Positions 6,778-18,235 of a stretch of DNA of 37,101 nucleotides are shown in pieces. A model generated the notes under the pieces. That model did no database searches. It was not told where the DNA came from and saw nothing but the letters and a program-made list of their open reading frames with translations. The stretch comes from Polaromonas sp. (GTDB lineage Bacteria > Pseudomonadota > Gammaproteobacteria > Burkholderiales > Burkholderiaceae_C). The translations under genes were made by a program, and so were the position numbers. The stretch spans positions 1 to 37,101 of the forward strand of contig JAAFJF010000018.1 in assembly GCA_013298815.1 (NCBI GenBank), given 5' to 3'. The stretch's first letter is position 1. Every line of letters begins with the position of its first letter.

Positions 6778-7443
6778 TTATTTCGCTTTGGCTTCGCTTG
6801 CCAAAAACTCAACCACTTGCAAAGCACGCGTCATGCCTTTGGCTAAACCACCTTCAGTGTAGAACTTGCCGGCAACGCCCAAAGAAGGCACGCCTTGAAT
6901 TTTGTAGTCATTACTCAACTGCTTGGCGCGCGACACTTTGGTGTTGACGGCAAATGAGTTGAATGTTTCTACGAATTTCTTCTCGTCAAAGCCCTGTTTC
7001 ACCGCCCAAGCCACAATAGCTTCTGCAGTATTGAGGTTTTGCTTGTCGGCATGAATGGCGGTAAACACCTTGCGCTGCATCTCGTTAACTTTACCCATGG
7101 CTTCCAATGTGTAGTACAACTTTTGCAAAGGCACGGCTGCTTCTTGGAAGGCAACGGGCACGCGTTTGAAGCTGATGTTGGCAGGCAACTTCTTCAACCA
7201 AGTTTCCAGCTCAGGCTCAAAAGCATTGCAATGCGGGCACCAGTAGCCAAAAAACTCAATCACTTCAACTTTGCCCGCAGCGGCTTCAGTTGGCACAGTT
7301 TTGTCTAGCACCAAGTAATCTATGCCAGCTTGTGGTTTGGCTGCTTGCGCTTGGGCAGCAGTGTTGGACAGCAAAGCTACGGCTGACAGTGATGACACCG
7401 CACCTACTGCGAGGGCTACTTGGGTAAATTGACGACGTTGCAT
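6778..7443 (-). CDS. dsbA: thiol:disulfide interchange protein DsbA/DsbL-like
   Basis: A periplasmic dithiol oxidase that introduces disulfide bonds into exported proteins. The start at ATG 7443 is chosen because AAGGAG lies just upstream and it gives a signal sequence MQRRQFTQVALAVGAVSSLS ending near AQA (about residue 33). The longer frame to 7635 runs into the SPOR gene. The protein is 221 aa. The active site is C69-P-H-C72 in FFGYWCPHCNAFE, the classical DsbA dipeptide, and the cis-proline loop is IQGVPSLGV. The twin arginine near the N-terminus resembles a weak Tat motif, so Tat export is possible but Sec is the family norm. A terminator follows. The 88-base gap to the SPOR gene leaves room for its own promoter. 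Confidence 0.93.
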   Translation of the reverse strand: MQRRQFTQVALAVGAVSSLSAVALLSNTAAQAQAAKPQAGIDYLVLDKTVPTEAAAGKVEVIEFFGYWCPHCNAFEPELETWLKKLPANISFKRVPVAFQEAAVPLQKLYYTLEAMGKVNEMQRKVFTAIHADKQNLNTAEAIVAWAVKQGFDEKKFVETFNSFAVNTKVSRAKQLSNDYKIQGVPSLGVAGKFYTEGGLAKGMTRALQVVEFLASEAKAK

Positions 7444-7531
7444 TAAAAAAGCTCCTTGAATCGATAAGACCGGTTTATATAACGCCAAATGTGACTGGAA
7501 AGACGACAAATAGTTCAGACATTCAACGAAT

Positions 7532-8305
7532 TTAGCGCTGTACCCGAACCAAAGCGGCATCCACACCTGTGGTGCTGAGTTTGTCTTTAACGCGATCCGC
7601 GTCTTCTTCTTTGTTAAACGGGCCGCTGCGCACACGGTAAACCGTGCGACCCGCTTGCTCGCGTTCTGTCACTTTGGCATCAATGCCTTGCAGTGACAAG
7701 CGAGCACGCTGCGCCTCCGCATCCTCAGGTGTTCTAAACGCACCAGCTTGCACGAAATAAATAAAAGGCTCGGCTGTTGTAGCTGACGACTTGGGCTCGG
7801 CTTTTGACTTCATCAAGTCGCTTATCGGGTCAGTCCCAGGTTTAGGGGCAGTTTTTGGAGCAGGTACTGATGGGCTCAGAGAGCCTGCAACCACTGGTGG
7901 TGTTGTAGAAGCTGTAGACGCTTTTGCTTCAGGTACTGGCTTGATTGGCTTTTCGGGCGGCATAGCGGGTGCGGTGTTGGCGACGCTAGGTATGGTCGCT
8001 GGCGCAGTTGCCACAGCAGGTGCGGTAGTCGTAATCGCTCCCGGCACGCTAGGCGCTACAGCAGCACCGGGTACGGCTGGTGGTGTCGGTTTGGCTGGAT
8101 TTTTGCCAGACAAAGCGGCGTTTGGATCCCAGTCTTTGTTCTTTTTAGACTCGGTGGCATCGGTCTCAACCGTGTGGTTTTGCATTTTGTTGTTGAACGG
8201 CGATGGCGTTTTGGTGACAAACACCGCTACAGCCAAGGCTGCGGCTAAGCCCAGCACCACGCCAATCATCAAGCCGAGTATGGTTCCACCACGTTGATTG
8301 CTCAT
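7532..8305 (-). CDS. SPOR-domain membrane protein (FtsN-like)
   Basis: The SPOR domain binds septal peptidoglycan lacking stem peptides. The start at ATG 8305 gives MSNQRGGTILGLMIGVVLGL, a short cytoplasmic basic patch and one membrane segment (about residues 8-31), so the protein is bitopic. An ATG at 8329 would add eight residues; neither has a clear ribosome binding site. Residues about 40-175 form a long Pro/Ala/Thr-rich periplasmic linker. The C-terminal 75 residues are the SPOR domain: FIYFVQAGAFRTPEDAEAQR and VYRVRSGPFNKEEDADRVKD. The layout matches FtsN, but without the short essential FtsN segment being identifiable I do not assign ftsN. It sits 27 bases after argS on the same strand, an arrangement I recall as common in Comamonadaceae. 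Confidence 0.88.
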   Translation of the reverse strand: MSNQRGGTILGLMIGVVLGLAAALAVAVFVTKTPSPFNNKMQNHTVETDATESKKNKDWDPNAALSGKNPAKPTPPAVPGAAVAPSVPGAITTTAPAVATAPATIPSVANTAPAMPPEKPIKPVPEAKASTASTTPPVVAGSLSPSVPAPKTAPKPGTDPISDLMKSKAEPKSSATTAEPFIYFVQAGAFRTPEDAEAQRARLSLQGIDAKVTEREQAGRTVYRVRSGPFNKEEDADRVKDKLSTTGVDAALVRVQR

Positions 8306-8332
8306 ATTTTTAACTGTATAAATAAACATATT

Positions 8333-10039
8333 TTACATTTTTTCAGGTGCACCAACGCCCAGCACGGCCAGCCCGTTGCGAATCACTTGCGCCGTTGCTG
8401 CCACCAAAGCCAAACGCGCGGTTTTGACTTGCACATCATCCACCAAAATGCGCTCGGCATCGTAGTAGCTGTGGTAACAAGATGCTAAATCGCGCAGGTA
8501 AAAAGTCACGTCATGAGGGGCAAAATCCAGCGCTGCAGCAGTCAGCATCTCGGGATATTTGGCCAGTTGCAGCATCAAAGCCAAGGCTTGTGGGCTGCTT
8601 AGCGGACTTAAATCAGCTGTTTTGAGAGTTGCAACGTCGCCACCAGAAGCTGCCCAAGTGCTCAGCACCGAGCAAATTCGCGCATGTGCGTATTGCACGT
8701 AGTACACCGGGTTGTCGTTGTTCTTCGCCAAAGCCAAATCCACATCAAACACGTATTCGGTGTCCGGCTTGCGGCTGAGCAGGAAGAAGCGCACGGCGTC
8801 TTTGCTGGTCCATTCGATCAAATCGCGCAGCGTCACGTAGGAGCCTGCGCGTTTGGATATTTTGACCTCTTCACCGCCGCGCATCACCCGCACCATGGTG
8901 TGCAGCACGTAGTCAGGGTAGCCTTGCGGAATGCCCACATTGGCCGCTTGCAGGCCAGCGCGCACGCGGGCGATGGTGCCGTGGTGGTCTGTGCCTTGAA
9001 TATTGACAACTTTGCTGAAGCCGCGCTGCCATTTAGTGATGTGGTAGGCCACATCGGGCACGAAGTAGGTGTATTGAGGAGCTTGATTTGGATCGTCAGC
9101 AGGGGCGGACTTTCTCATCACGCGGTCTTTGTCGTCGCCGTAATCAGTTGACTTCAGCCACAGCGCCCCGTCCAGCTCGTAAGTTTTACCGGCAGCCTGC
9201 AGCATTTGCACCGCCTTGTCGACCAAACCGTCGGAGTAAAGGCTGGATTCCAAATAATAGTTGTCAAATTTGACCGAGAACGCCTGCAAGTCCAGATCCT
9301 GCTCGCGGCGCAGGTAGGCAACAGCAAAGTCACGAATCGATGCCAAGTCGTCCAAATCACCCGACGCTGTGGTACTGCGATCATCCGCTGAAACCGTCTT
9401 TTTTGCTATGAAATCAGTAGCTATATCGGCAATATAATCACCGGCATAAGACGATTCTGGCCATTCGGAGTCGCCCGGTTTGAATCCTTTGCCGCGCAGC
9501 TGGGTGCTGTTGGTCAGCGTGCCGATTTGCACACCTGCGTCGTTGTAATAAAACTCGCGGTAGACGTCCCAGCCTTGGGTTTGGTACAAATTGCAAATCG
9601 TGTCACCCAAAGCCGCTTGCCGGCCATGGCCGACGTGCAAAGGGCCGGTCGGGTTGGCGGAGACAAATTCCACCATCATTTTTTTGCCCAAACTTGGCTG
9701 ATCGCCAAAGTGAGTGGCAGTATTTAAAACTTCTCTGATGACCTGTTGTTTGGCCTCGGGTTTGAGGCGGATATTCAAAAAACCCGGGCCTGCGATGTCG
9801 ATGGATTCAACCCACTGCGTGAATGCTGTAGTTTTTTGCAGTGCATCACGGAGTGTTTCCGCCACTTGGCGTGGGTTTTTACCCATGGGTTTGGCCAATT
9901 GCATGGCCGCAGTAGAGGCAAAGTCGCCATGTGAGGCGACTTTGGGAGATTCAAAAGCGGCTTTAGCAGCTGCTCCGGGATGTAAGTTGTCTAACTCACC
10001 AGCCAAAGCTGCGAGCAATTCGTGTTTTAAAGATAGCAT
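8333..10039 (-). CDS. argS: arginine--tRNA ligase
   Basis: Class I aminoacyl-tRNA synthetase charging tRNA-Arg. The 568-residue product has the N-terminal tRNA D-loop-binding domain (about 1-110), the HIGH-type motif in [20 protein letters not shown], the KMSKS-equivalent KISKRAG followed by [11 protein letters not shown], and the all-helical DALR anticodon-binding domain at the C-terminus ending APEKM. Length is close to the family norm (about 560-580 aa). The start ATG at 10039 is unambiguous. A stretch at 9402-9445 resembles the 44-base repeat, but it encodes the GDYIADIA region that I believe is native to ArgS, so I do not call a repeat there. ssb lies 39 bases upstream on the same strand. 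Confidence 0.97.
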   Translation of the reverse strand: MLSLKHELLAALAGELDNLHPGAAAKAAFESPKVASHGDFASTAAMQLAKPMGKNPRQVAETLRDALQKTTAFTQWVESIDIAGPGFLNIRLKPEAKQQVIREVLNTATHFGDQPSLGKKMMVEFVSANPTGPLHVGHGRQAALGDTICNLYQTQGWDVYREFYYNDAGVQIGTLTNSTQLRGKGFKPGDSEWPESSYAGDYIADIATDFIAKKTVSADDRSTTASGDLDDLASIRDFAVAYLRREQDLDLQAFSVKFDNYYLESSLYSDGLVDKAVQMLQAAGKTYELDGALWLKSTDYGDDKDRVMRKSAPADDPNQAPQYTYFVPDVAYHITKWQRGFSKVVNIQGTDHHGTIARVRAGLQAANVGIPQGYPDYVLHTMVRVMRGGEEVKISKRAGSYVTLRDLIEWTSKDAVRFFLLSRKPDTEYVFDVDLALAKNNDNPVYYVQYAHARICSVLSTWAASGGDVATLKTADLSPLSSPQALALMLQLAKYPEMLTAAALDFAPHDVTFYLRDLASCYHSYYDAERILVDDVQVKTARLALVAATAQVIRNGLAVLGVGAPEKM

Positions 10040-10078
10040 CCGTGGATTTTAAGGCTCTATTGGCGAGCGATTGACCTG

Positions 10079-10576
10079 TCAGAAGGGAATATCGTCGTCC
10101 ATGTCGTCGAAATTGCCAGCCGGCTTGGCCGCTGCAGGACGCTGCGCTGGCGCTGAGGGTGCACGCGGTGCGCTGGCAGGTCTAGCATTTGAGCTAGCTG
10201 AGTATCCACCGCCTTCATCCCCACCTGGTGCTCCCATACCTTCGCGGCCACCCAAAAGCTGCATCTCCGTGGCGATGATGTCACAGGTATTTTGCTCATG
10301 CCCGTCTTTGTTTGTGAATTTACCGTATTTCAAGCGGCCTTCTACGTAAAGCGGTCGGCCTTTTTTAACGTATTCACCGACGATTTCAGCCAATTTGTCA
10401 TAGAACGTGACGCGGTGCCATTCGGTCGTTTCGATGTTCTCACCTGTATTTTTGTCTTTACGGCGGCTAGAAGTAGCGATGCTGATGTTGGCTACCGCTT
10501 GGCCTGAGGGTAAGTAGCGAATTTCTGGGTCGCGGCCACAGTTGCCGACGAGAATGACTTTGTTGACGGATGCCAT
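10079..10576 (-). CDS. ssb: single-stranded DNA-binding protein SSB
   Basis: Binds single-stranded DNA during replication, repair and recombination. The 165-residue product opens with MASVNKVILVGNCGRDPEIR and contains the OB fold through about residue 112 (WHRVTFYDKLAEIVGEYVKK, RPLYVEGRLKYGKF). A Gly/Ala/Pro-rich linker follows, then the acidic tail DDMDDDIPF that recruits partner proteins. A GGAG sequence precedes the ATG at 10576. It is divergent from the histidine kinase gene across a 204-base A+T-rich gap, with uvrA further on. A neighbouring ssb-uvrA pair is typical of proteobacteria, so the kinase looks like an insertion between them. Confidence 0.97.
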   Translation of the reverse strand: MASVNKVILVGNCGRDPEIRYLPSGQAVANISIATSSRRKDKNTGENIETTEWHRVTFYDKLAEIVGEYVKKGRPLYVEGRLKYGKFTNKDGHEQNTCDIIATEMQLLGGREGMGAPGGDEGGGYSASSNARPASAPRAPSAPAQRPAAAKPAGNFDDMDDDIPF

Positions 10577-10780
10577 GCGGGAATCTCCAAGTGGGGTGCT
10601 GGTTCTAAGAATCTCACCATTATCCTACATGAAAAATCAAAAAATCATCAATTTGTGAACTTTAGATTACTTGATTTCATCCCTACTTCCATACACACTA
10701 AGTTACATTGTGTTTGCAAATTTTCAAAGTAGATATTCATGGTTTTTTTATTTCTTGAAATTTAAACTCTCTTAGTTTTT

Positions 10781-12145
10781 ATGAATAATCATTACGCATC
10801 ATCTCCTCTGAGCGAAGCAGAATTGTTATGGATGGAGGCTGAATCACTGAAGCCAGTTAAAGATGTGGCTGTGAGCTCTATACCGTCTGCCATATTTTTG
10901 GTTGCGGTAGTTCTGGGCATTATGTATCCCTATGTTAATTCAGAGTTATGGTTTGTGTGGTTAGTAATACATTGTTTATGTTTAGCACTACGGATAGCAT
11001 ACATTTCATATATAAAAAATGGTAAAGCTGAAAAATCTAGTCGGTATCATTTTAACAATATGGTAATCATTGGCATTATTGCCATGACATGGGGCTCTAC
11101 AGTCTACCCCCTCATTGCGGGTGAGCGTTCAAAAATGGAGATTCTTATTTTGAATCTCATATTCATTTATGGAGTTTCTGGTTCCGTCACACTTTCTCAA
11201 AATCTAAAAACTTGGAATGTTTTTTTCATTTCATACGGTACTGGCCTACTTGGCGCTGTAGTAGGAACCGTATTGTTTACAAAGCAAAGCAATCAGGTGA
11301 TTGATAACGTTGTTATGTCAGTTTTTATGTTTATGTTTCTCTTGGTACTTAACAAGTTTGCGACTGAAGTTAATAAATCACACATGAAGAGCTTGTCGCT
11401 TCAATACCGAAATAAACAATTGATTGAATCTCTGATGGTTGAAAAACAGACCGCTATAAATGCGGTTGATGTCAAAAATCGTATTATGGCCAGCGCGACG
11501 CACGACATGCGTCAACCTATCCTAGCGCTAGATTTATATACTGATATGTTAATCAGTGCGCCTGAAAATATATACAAATTGGTGCCCAAAATTTCTGAGG
11601 CAACCAAATCTGTCATCACCATGTTTGATGCTATGTTCGATTTAGCACGCATGTCCATGAATCAGCTGCTGCCAGTGAAAATTAAATTTAATCTCAAAGA
11701 TATCATCACTGCTTTAGACCAACAATATAAGCCTATTGCAAAAAATAAGGGATTGCAATTTAGGGTGCAATATAAAAATACCGACCGCGACATAGTTGAT
11801 GACCCTATTTTGTTACGAAGGATTATTAGCAATTTGATTTCAAATGCCATCAAATATACAAATACTGGTGGTATTCTACTGGTTTGTCGTGATTGCAATA
11901 AATATGGTTTTCGAGTCGAAGTATGGGATACGGGTGTCGGTATTTCGCCTTCCATGCAAGAAGCCGTCTTCTCAGAGTTTTATAAAAATCCAGAAAATAC
12001 TGGGACTAGCGAGGGCTTTGGCCTAGGTTTGGCTATCGTTGCGCAATTGTGTGTGTTGCTAGAACACAAGCTAACGATGAAGTCACGTCGGGGTCATGGC
12101 ACTGTTGTTTCCATACGCCTATCAAACGCTCTTTTGCCCGATTAA
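10781..12145 (+). CDS. orphan sensor histidine kinase with six-helix membrane domain
   Basis: The 454-residue product has about six membrane segments in residues 32-200 (for example MVIIGIIAMTWGSTVYPLIA and FFISYGTGLLGAVVGTVLF), with no large periplasmic loop, so it probably senses a membrane or cytoplasmic signal. The HisKA dimerisation domain follows with H-box ASATHDMRQPILALDLY; the phosphorylated histidine is H241. The ATPase domain shows the N box NLISNAIKYT, G1 DTGVGIS and G2 GFGLGLAIV. There is no receiver domain and no response regulator gene in the window, so it is an orphan kinase. The HD[ML]RQP type of H box occurs in a distinct HisKA subgroup. The gene is much more A+T rich than flanking ssb and uvrA (17 of 60 G+C in 10981-11040), which suggests acquisition by transfer. 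Its stop codon lies in a hairpin loop. Confidence 0.9.
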   Translation: MNNHYASSPLSEAELLWMEAESLKPVKDVAVSSIPSAIFLVAVVLGIMYPYVNSELWFVWLVIHCLCLALRIAYISYIKNGKAEKSSRYHFNNMVIIGIIAMTWGSTVYPLIAGERSKMEILILNLIFIYGVSGSVTLSQNLKTWNVFFISYGTGLLGAVVGTVLFTKQSNQVIDNVVMSVFMFMFLLVLNKFATEVNKSHMKSLSLQYRNKQLIESLMVEKQTAINAVDVKNRIMASATHDMRQPILALDLYTDMLISAPENIYKLVPKISEATKSVITMFDAMFDLARMSMNQLLPVKIKFNLKDIITALDQQYKPIAKNKGLQFRVQYKNTDRDIVDDPILLRRIISNLISNAIKYTNTGGILLVCRDCNKYGFRVEVWDTGVGISPSMQEAVFSEFYKNPENTGTSEGFGLGLAIVAQLCVLLEHKLTMKSRRGHGTVVSIRLSNALLPD

Positions 12146-12154
12146 CTCGGGCAA
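12134..12154. other. perfect 8-bp stem-loop containing the kinase stop codon
   Basis: TTGCCCGA (12134-12141) and TCGGGCAA (12147-12154) are perfect inverted repeats around a 5-base loop that includes the TAA stop (12143-12145). No T-run follows on the plus strand, and only CTTTT precedes it, so it is a poor intrinsic terminator. It could still protect the 3' end or mark a junction. Confidence 0.6.
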
Positions 12155-12267
12155 TGTCGTGAATGTTGGGCTGAAATTATCGCAAGAACTGCTTAAAGCG
12201 CGATAGAGGTTTATCATTGAGGGTTGTCTTTTAACGCTACTCAAGTCAATTGGGGCAGCGATTTTTT

Positions 12268-15369
<3,102 letters not shown>

Positions 15370-15397
15370 AAGATCGATTTACACCAATAATGACGGC

Positions 15398-16327
15398 ATG
15401 AAAGTTAAATTTACAAAAATGCAAGGCGCTGGTAACGACTTTGTCGTGTTGGACGAAACACGTGGGCGCTTGAACCTGAGCGTGGCGCAGTACCAGTTTT
15501 TAGCGAATCGACACTTTGGGGTGGGGGCGGACCAAATTTTGTCGGTTCGTGCTGCACCTGAAGGTTCAAAAGACATCGATTTTTCCTACGCGATTCACAA
15601 CAACGACGGCTCGGAAGTCGAGCACTGCGGCAACGGCGCACGCTGTTTTGTGCGCTTTGTACGCGACCAAGGTTTGACCGACAAAAACGTTATCAAGGTG
15701 CAAACCATGAACCGCGTCATTGAGCTGCGTGCCACACCAGATGGGCAAGTCACTGTGGACATGGGTGCGCCGCAGTTTGAGGCGAGCAGCTTACCGTTTG
15801 AGTCTGCGGGGCTGGAGGCGCAACAAAAGGGTCTGGCGCAGGTATTTTTGCTTGATTTGAGTGAAAATAGGTCAATAAAAGCATCAAATACCATAATAGC
15901 CAGCGTAAATACTGCCTCAGCAGCTATTAAAAGTATAGCTAACATTGCCATTGTGTCTATGGGTAACCCGCACGCGGTGCAGTTGGTGGACGATGTGGAC
16001 ACCGCTGACGTTGAGCAAATCGGCCCGCTGGTATCCAAACACACACGATTCCCACGCGGTGTGAACGCTGGGTTTATGCAAATTGTGAATCGGGGGCAGG
16101 TTAAATTGCGCGTCTATGAGCGCGGAGCGGGCGAAACGCTGGCTTGCGGTACAGGGGCGTGTGCCTCAGTCGTGGTGGGCATTCGCCAAGGTTTGTTGGA
16201 TTCAAGTGTGCAAGTCGCCACCCGTGGTGGGTTGTTACATATTGACTGGGCGGGCGGCGATGCATCGGTGATGATGACTGGACCTGCGACCAAGGTTTTT
16301 GAGTCTGAAATCAACATTCCAGCTTGA
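15398..16327 (+). CDS. dapF: diaminopimelate epimerase
   Basis: Interconverts LL- and meso-diaminopimelate, the last step before lysine and the source of the third residue of the peptidoglycan stem peptide made by MurE. Start ATG at 15398, 309 aa. It has the N-terminal signature [13 protein letters not shown], the first catalytic cysteine in [11 protein letters not shown] and the second in [29 protein letters not shown] and the GPATKVFE end are intact. The family is usually about 275-290 aa. The surplus lies between LDLSENRS and SMGNPHAV, where a 44-base repeat (15899-15942) is in frame and encodes [14 protein letters not shown]. That region would be a surface loop between the two halves, so activity is probably retained. 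It is followed directly by the DUF484 gene and xerC, a conserved proteobacterial order. Confidence 0.96.
   Translation: MKVKFTKMQGAGNDFVVLDETRGRLNLSVAQYQFLANRHFGVGADQILSVRAAPEGSKDIDFSYAIHNNDGSEVEHCGNGARCFVRFVRDQGLTDKNVIKVQTMNRVIELRATPDGQVTVDMGAPQFEASSLPFESAGLEAQQKGLAQVFLLDLSENRSIKASNTIIASVNTASAAIKSIANIAIVSMGNPHAVQLVDDVDTADVEQIGPLVSKHTRFPRGVNAGFMQIVNRGQVKLRVYERGAGETLACGTGACASVVVGIRQGLLDSSVQVATRGGLLHIDWAGGDASVMMTGPATKVFESEINIPA
15899..15942 (-). repeat. 44-base interspersed repeat, copy 4 (inside dapF)
   Basis: The minus strand matches the rpoN copy at 33 of 44 positions and contains ATAGCTGCTGAGGCAGTA. Read on the plus (coding) strand it begins at codon 168 in phase 0 and encodes [12 protein letters not shown], almost the same peptide as the xerC copy. 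Here its paired GCTAT/ATAGC ends are complete. Confidence 0.8.
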
Positions 16328-16372
16328 GTGCGGATGTTGAAAAAATATAACTTATTGATAAATATAGAAAAA

Positions 16373-17077
16373 ATGCCAAATTCAAATCTGCCCTCTCAAT
16401 TGAACCCGATCACAGAGCAAGACATTGCTGATTTTTTGGTCAACACCCCCGATTTTTTTGAACGTCACGCTGAGTTGCTCTCATCCGTGCAGCTCAACAG
16501 CGGCCACGGCAAGCGTGCGGTGAGTTTGCAGGAGCGCCAAGCTGAGATGTTGCGTGAAAAAATCAAGGTGCTGGAGCGCGGCTTGATGGATATGATCCGT
16601 TACGGTAATGAAAACACGCAAACAGCGGATAAATTGCAGCGGTGGACGCGAAAATTGCTCCTAGCAACTGATGCTCGTGAGCTGCCAGAGCTGATTGCGT
16701 ACAACATTAAAGAAGAGTTTGCGGTGCCGCAGGTTGCCATCAAGGTGTGGGGTGTAGATGAGCAATATGCCGCAGAAGCCTTTGCCACTGGTGCAACAGA
16801 GGACGCACAAGCGTTTGCTTCGTCTCTGACCTTGCCGTTTGTCGGATTGAACGCCAAATTTGAAGCCGCCACATGGCTGGAAAATCCTGACCAAGCTGTG
16901 TCTTTGGCGCTGATTCCCTTGAAGGTGGCAGACTCATCCGCAGCTCTGGGTTTGCTGGTGCTTGCTTCGCCAGACGGGCAGCGCTTTAACAGTGATATGG
17001 GCACGGACTTTTTAGAGCGAATTGGCGAAGTTGCCAGTGCGGCTTTGTCAAGATTGAAAGATGGACAAGCTGGCTAA
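16373..17077 (+). CDS. DUF484 family protein
   Basis: A GAF-like cytosolic protein of unknown biochemical role whose gene lies between dapF and xerC in many proteobacteria. The chosen ATG (16373) gives 234 aa starting MPNSNLPSQLNPITEQDIAD. The frame extends to a GTG at 16328, abutting the dapF stop, but the extra 15 residues do not look like the family. Typical signatures are FLVNTPDFFERHAELLSSV and AVSLQERQAEMLREKIKVLE, a helical segment that may dimerise, followed by a GAF-type domain (about residues 90-230). It overlaps xerC by 17 bases, suggesting coupled translation. Family assignment is good; function is not known. Confidence 0.88.
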   Translation: MPNSNLPSQLNPITEQDIADFLVNTPDFFERHAELLSSVQLNSGHGKRAVSLQERQAEMLREKIKVLERGLMDMIRYGNENTQTADKLQRWTRKLLLATDARELPELIAYNIKEEFAVPQVAIKVWGVDEQYAAEAFATGATEDAQAFASSLTLPFVGLNAKFEAATWLENPDQAVSLALIPLKVADSSAALGLLVLASPDGQRFNSDMGTDFLERIGEVASAALSRLKDGQAG

Positions 17078-18104
17078 GATTCAGCCTGAGGAGCTGTCCG
17101 AGTTTAAGGCTGACATGGCGGCTGAAACGGACCCGCTGGTTATGCGGTACTTAGAGCATGTCCGCGTCGAGAGGCGGCTGGCAGCACGCACTGTGACGCT
17201 GTATGAGCTGGACTTGATCAAGTTGGCTGAATACGCGAAAACAGCTTCCATCAATCTGGTGAACGTTCAAACCAGCCACATTCGTCGCTGGGTGGCGCAG
17301 ATGCATTCTGGCGGTCGCAGCGGACGCGGCATTGCGCTGATTTTGTCCGGTTGGCGCGGTTTTTATGTATGGCTGGGGCGTGAGGGGCTGATAGCAAGTA
17401 ACCCCGTGCAAGACGTGAAAGCGCCAAAAGCAGCCAAACCTTTGCCCAAAGCATTAAGTGTGGACGATTCGGTGCAACTCGCCAGCTTCCAAAACGAAAC
17501 CCAAGACCCGTGGTTAGAAGCGCGCGATGCTGCGATGGTAGAGCTGCTCTACGGTAGCGGTTTACGCGTCGCCGAGCTGGTGGGCTTGGACGCAGTAGCT
17601 ACGGCAACATCGCGCGGCTGGGTGGATATGCAGGCGGCTGAGGTGCATGTTCTGGGTAAAGGCGGTAAACGCCGTGCCGTTCCTGTTGGGGCGAAGGCAT
17701 TACAAGCTCTAGAGATATGGAATTCGATTCGAGCCGGCGTATTTACTGCCTCAGCAGCTATAAATAACGTAGTAAATAGTAAAGATAAAGAGGATAGCAA
17801 GAATGCTCTATTTTTAGGACGAAACGGCACGCGGCTAACGTCGACGTCCATTTGGCAGCGCTTAAAACACCGCAGTTTGCAAGCCGGTTTGGCTGTGCCT
17901 GTGCATCCGCACATGCTGCGCCATTCGTTTGCCAGCCATGTGTTGCAGTCCAGCGGTGATTTACGGGCCGTGCAAGAGCTTTTGGGGCACAGCCAAATCG
18001 CGACGACGCAGGTTTATACGCGTTTGGATTTTCAGCATCTCGCAAAAGCTTATGATGCAGCGCATCCAAGAGCGAAAATCAAGGGCGAAAATCAAGGACG
18101 ATAG
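17061..18104 (+). CDS. xerC: site-specific tyrosine recombinase XerC
   Basis: With XerD, resolves chromosome dimers at dif during division. The 347-residue product has the N-terminal SAM-like core-binding domain (about 20-125) and the catalytic domain with the full set of active residues: R169 (GLRVAELVG), K200 (LGKGGKRR), H284 and R287 (HPHMLRHSF), H310 (LLGHSQIATTQ) and nucleophile Y319 (VYTRLDF). XerC proteins are usually about 300 aa. Much of the surplus is at residues about 222-250, where a 44-base repeat is in frame (codon 225 onward) followed by a Lys/Asp/Ser-rich run NSKDKEDSK, before ALFLGRNGTRL. The rest comes from an N-terminal extension and a short tail. Gene context after dapF and DUF484 supports XerC over XerD or an integrase. 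Confidence 0.95.
   Translation: MDKLAKIQPEELSEFKADMAAETDPLVMRYLEHVRVERRLAARTVTLYELDLIKLAEYAKTASINLVNVQTSHIRRWVAQMHSGGRSGRGIALILSGWRGFYVWLGREGLIASNPVQDVKAPKAAKPLPKALSVDDSVQLASFQNETQDPWLEARDAAMVELLYGSGLRVAELVGLDAVATATSRGWVDMQAAEVHVLGKGGKRRAVPVGAKALQALEIWNSIRAGVFTASAAINNVVNSKDKEDSKNALFLGRNGTRLTSTSIWQRLKHRSLQAGLAVPVHPHMLRHSFASHVLQSSGDLRAVQELLGHSQIATTQVYTRLDFQHLAKAYDAAHPRAKIKGENQGR
17733..17776 (-). repeat. 44-base interspersed repeat, copy 5 (inside xerC)
   Basis: The minus strand matches the rpoN copy at 35 of 44 positions, with the 3' part GAGGCAGTAAATACGCCGGC differing from the reference at one base. On the coding strand it begins at codon 225 in phase 0 and encodes AGVFTASAAINNVVN, in the same orientation and frame as the dapF copy. 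Confidence 0.85.
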
Positions 18105-18140
18105 TGAGCGTTAAAACAGATAATGCGTCATGAACTTGGC

Positions 18141-18170
18141 TTGAATTTCGACTTTACATCGCCATATAAT
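18141..18170 (+). promoter_or_regulatory. predicted sigma-70 promoter of the COG0523 GTPase gene
   Basis: TTGAAT (18141-18146) and a consensus TATAAT (18165-18170) are separated by 18 bases, 65 bases ahead of the ATG. I looked for a Zur-type palindrome around it because of the zinc context and saw none that is convincing. Confidence 0.55.
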
Positions 18171-18235
18171 CTGGCAAATTACTGTATATATTCACACATT
18201 AATTTCAATTTCAACTTCTTTTTTAGGCAATTCCC

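Noticed and set aside
9402-9445. A sixth candidate copy of the 44-base repeat inside argS (31 of 44 matches to the rpoN copy).
   Set aside because: The bases encode the GDYIADIA region, which I believe is native to ArgS, and there is no length surplus there. A chance or codon-driven resemblance is at least as likely as an insertion.
12134-12154. Intrinsic terminator for the histidine kinase gene.
   Set aside because: The stem is good, but no T-run follows on the plus strand, so I list it only as a stem-loop.
12146-12267. SOS (LexA) box expected upstream of uvrA.
   Set aside because: No CTGT-N8-ACAG or near variant is visible in the gap.
18105-18235. Zur-type palindrome upstream of the COG0523 gene.
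   Set aside because: The region is A+T rich with TATATATT-like runs, but no convincing symmetric site was found.
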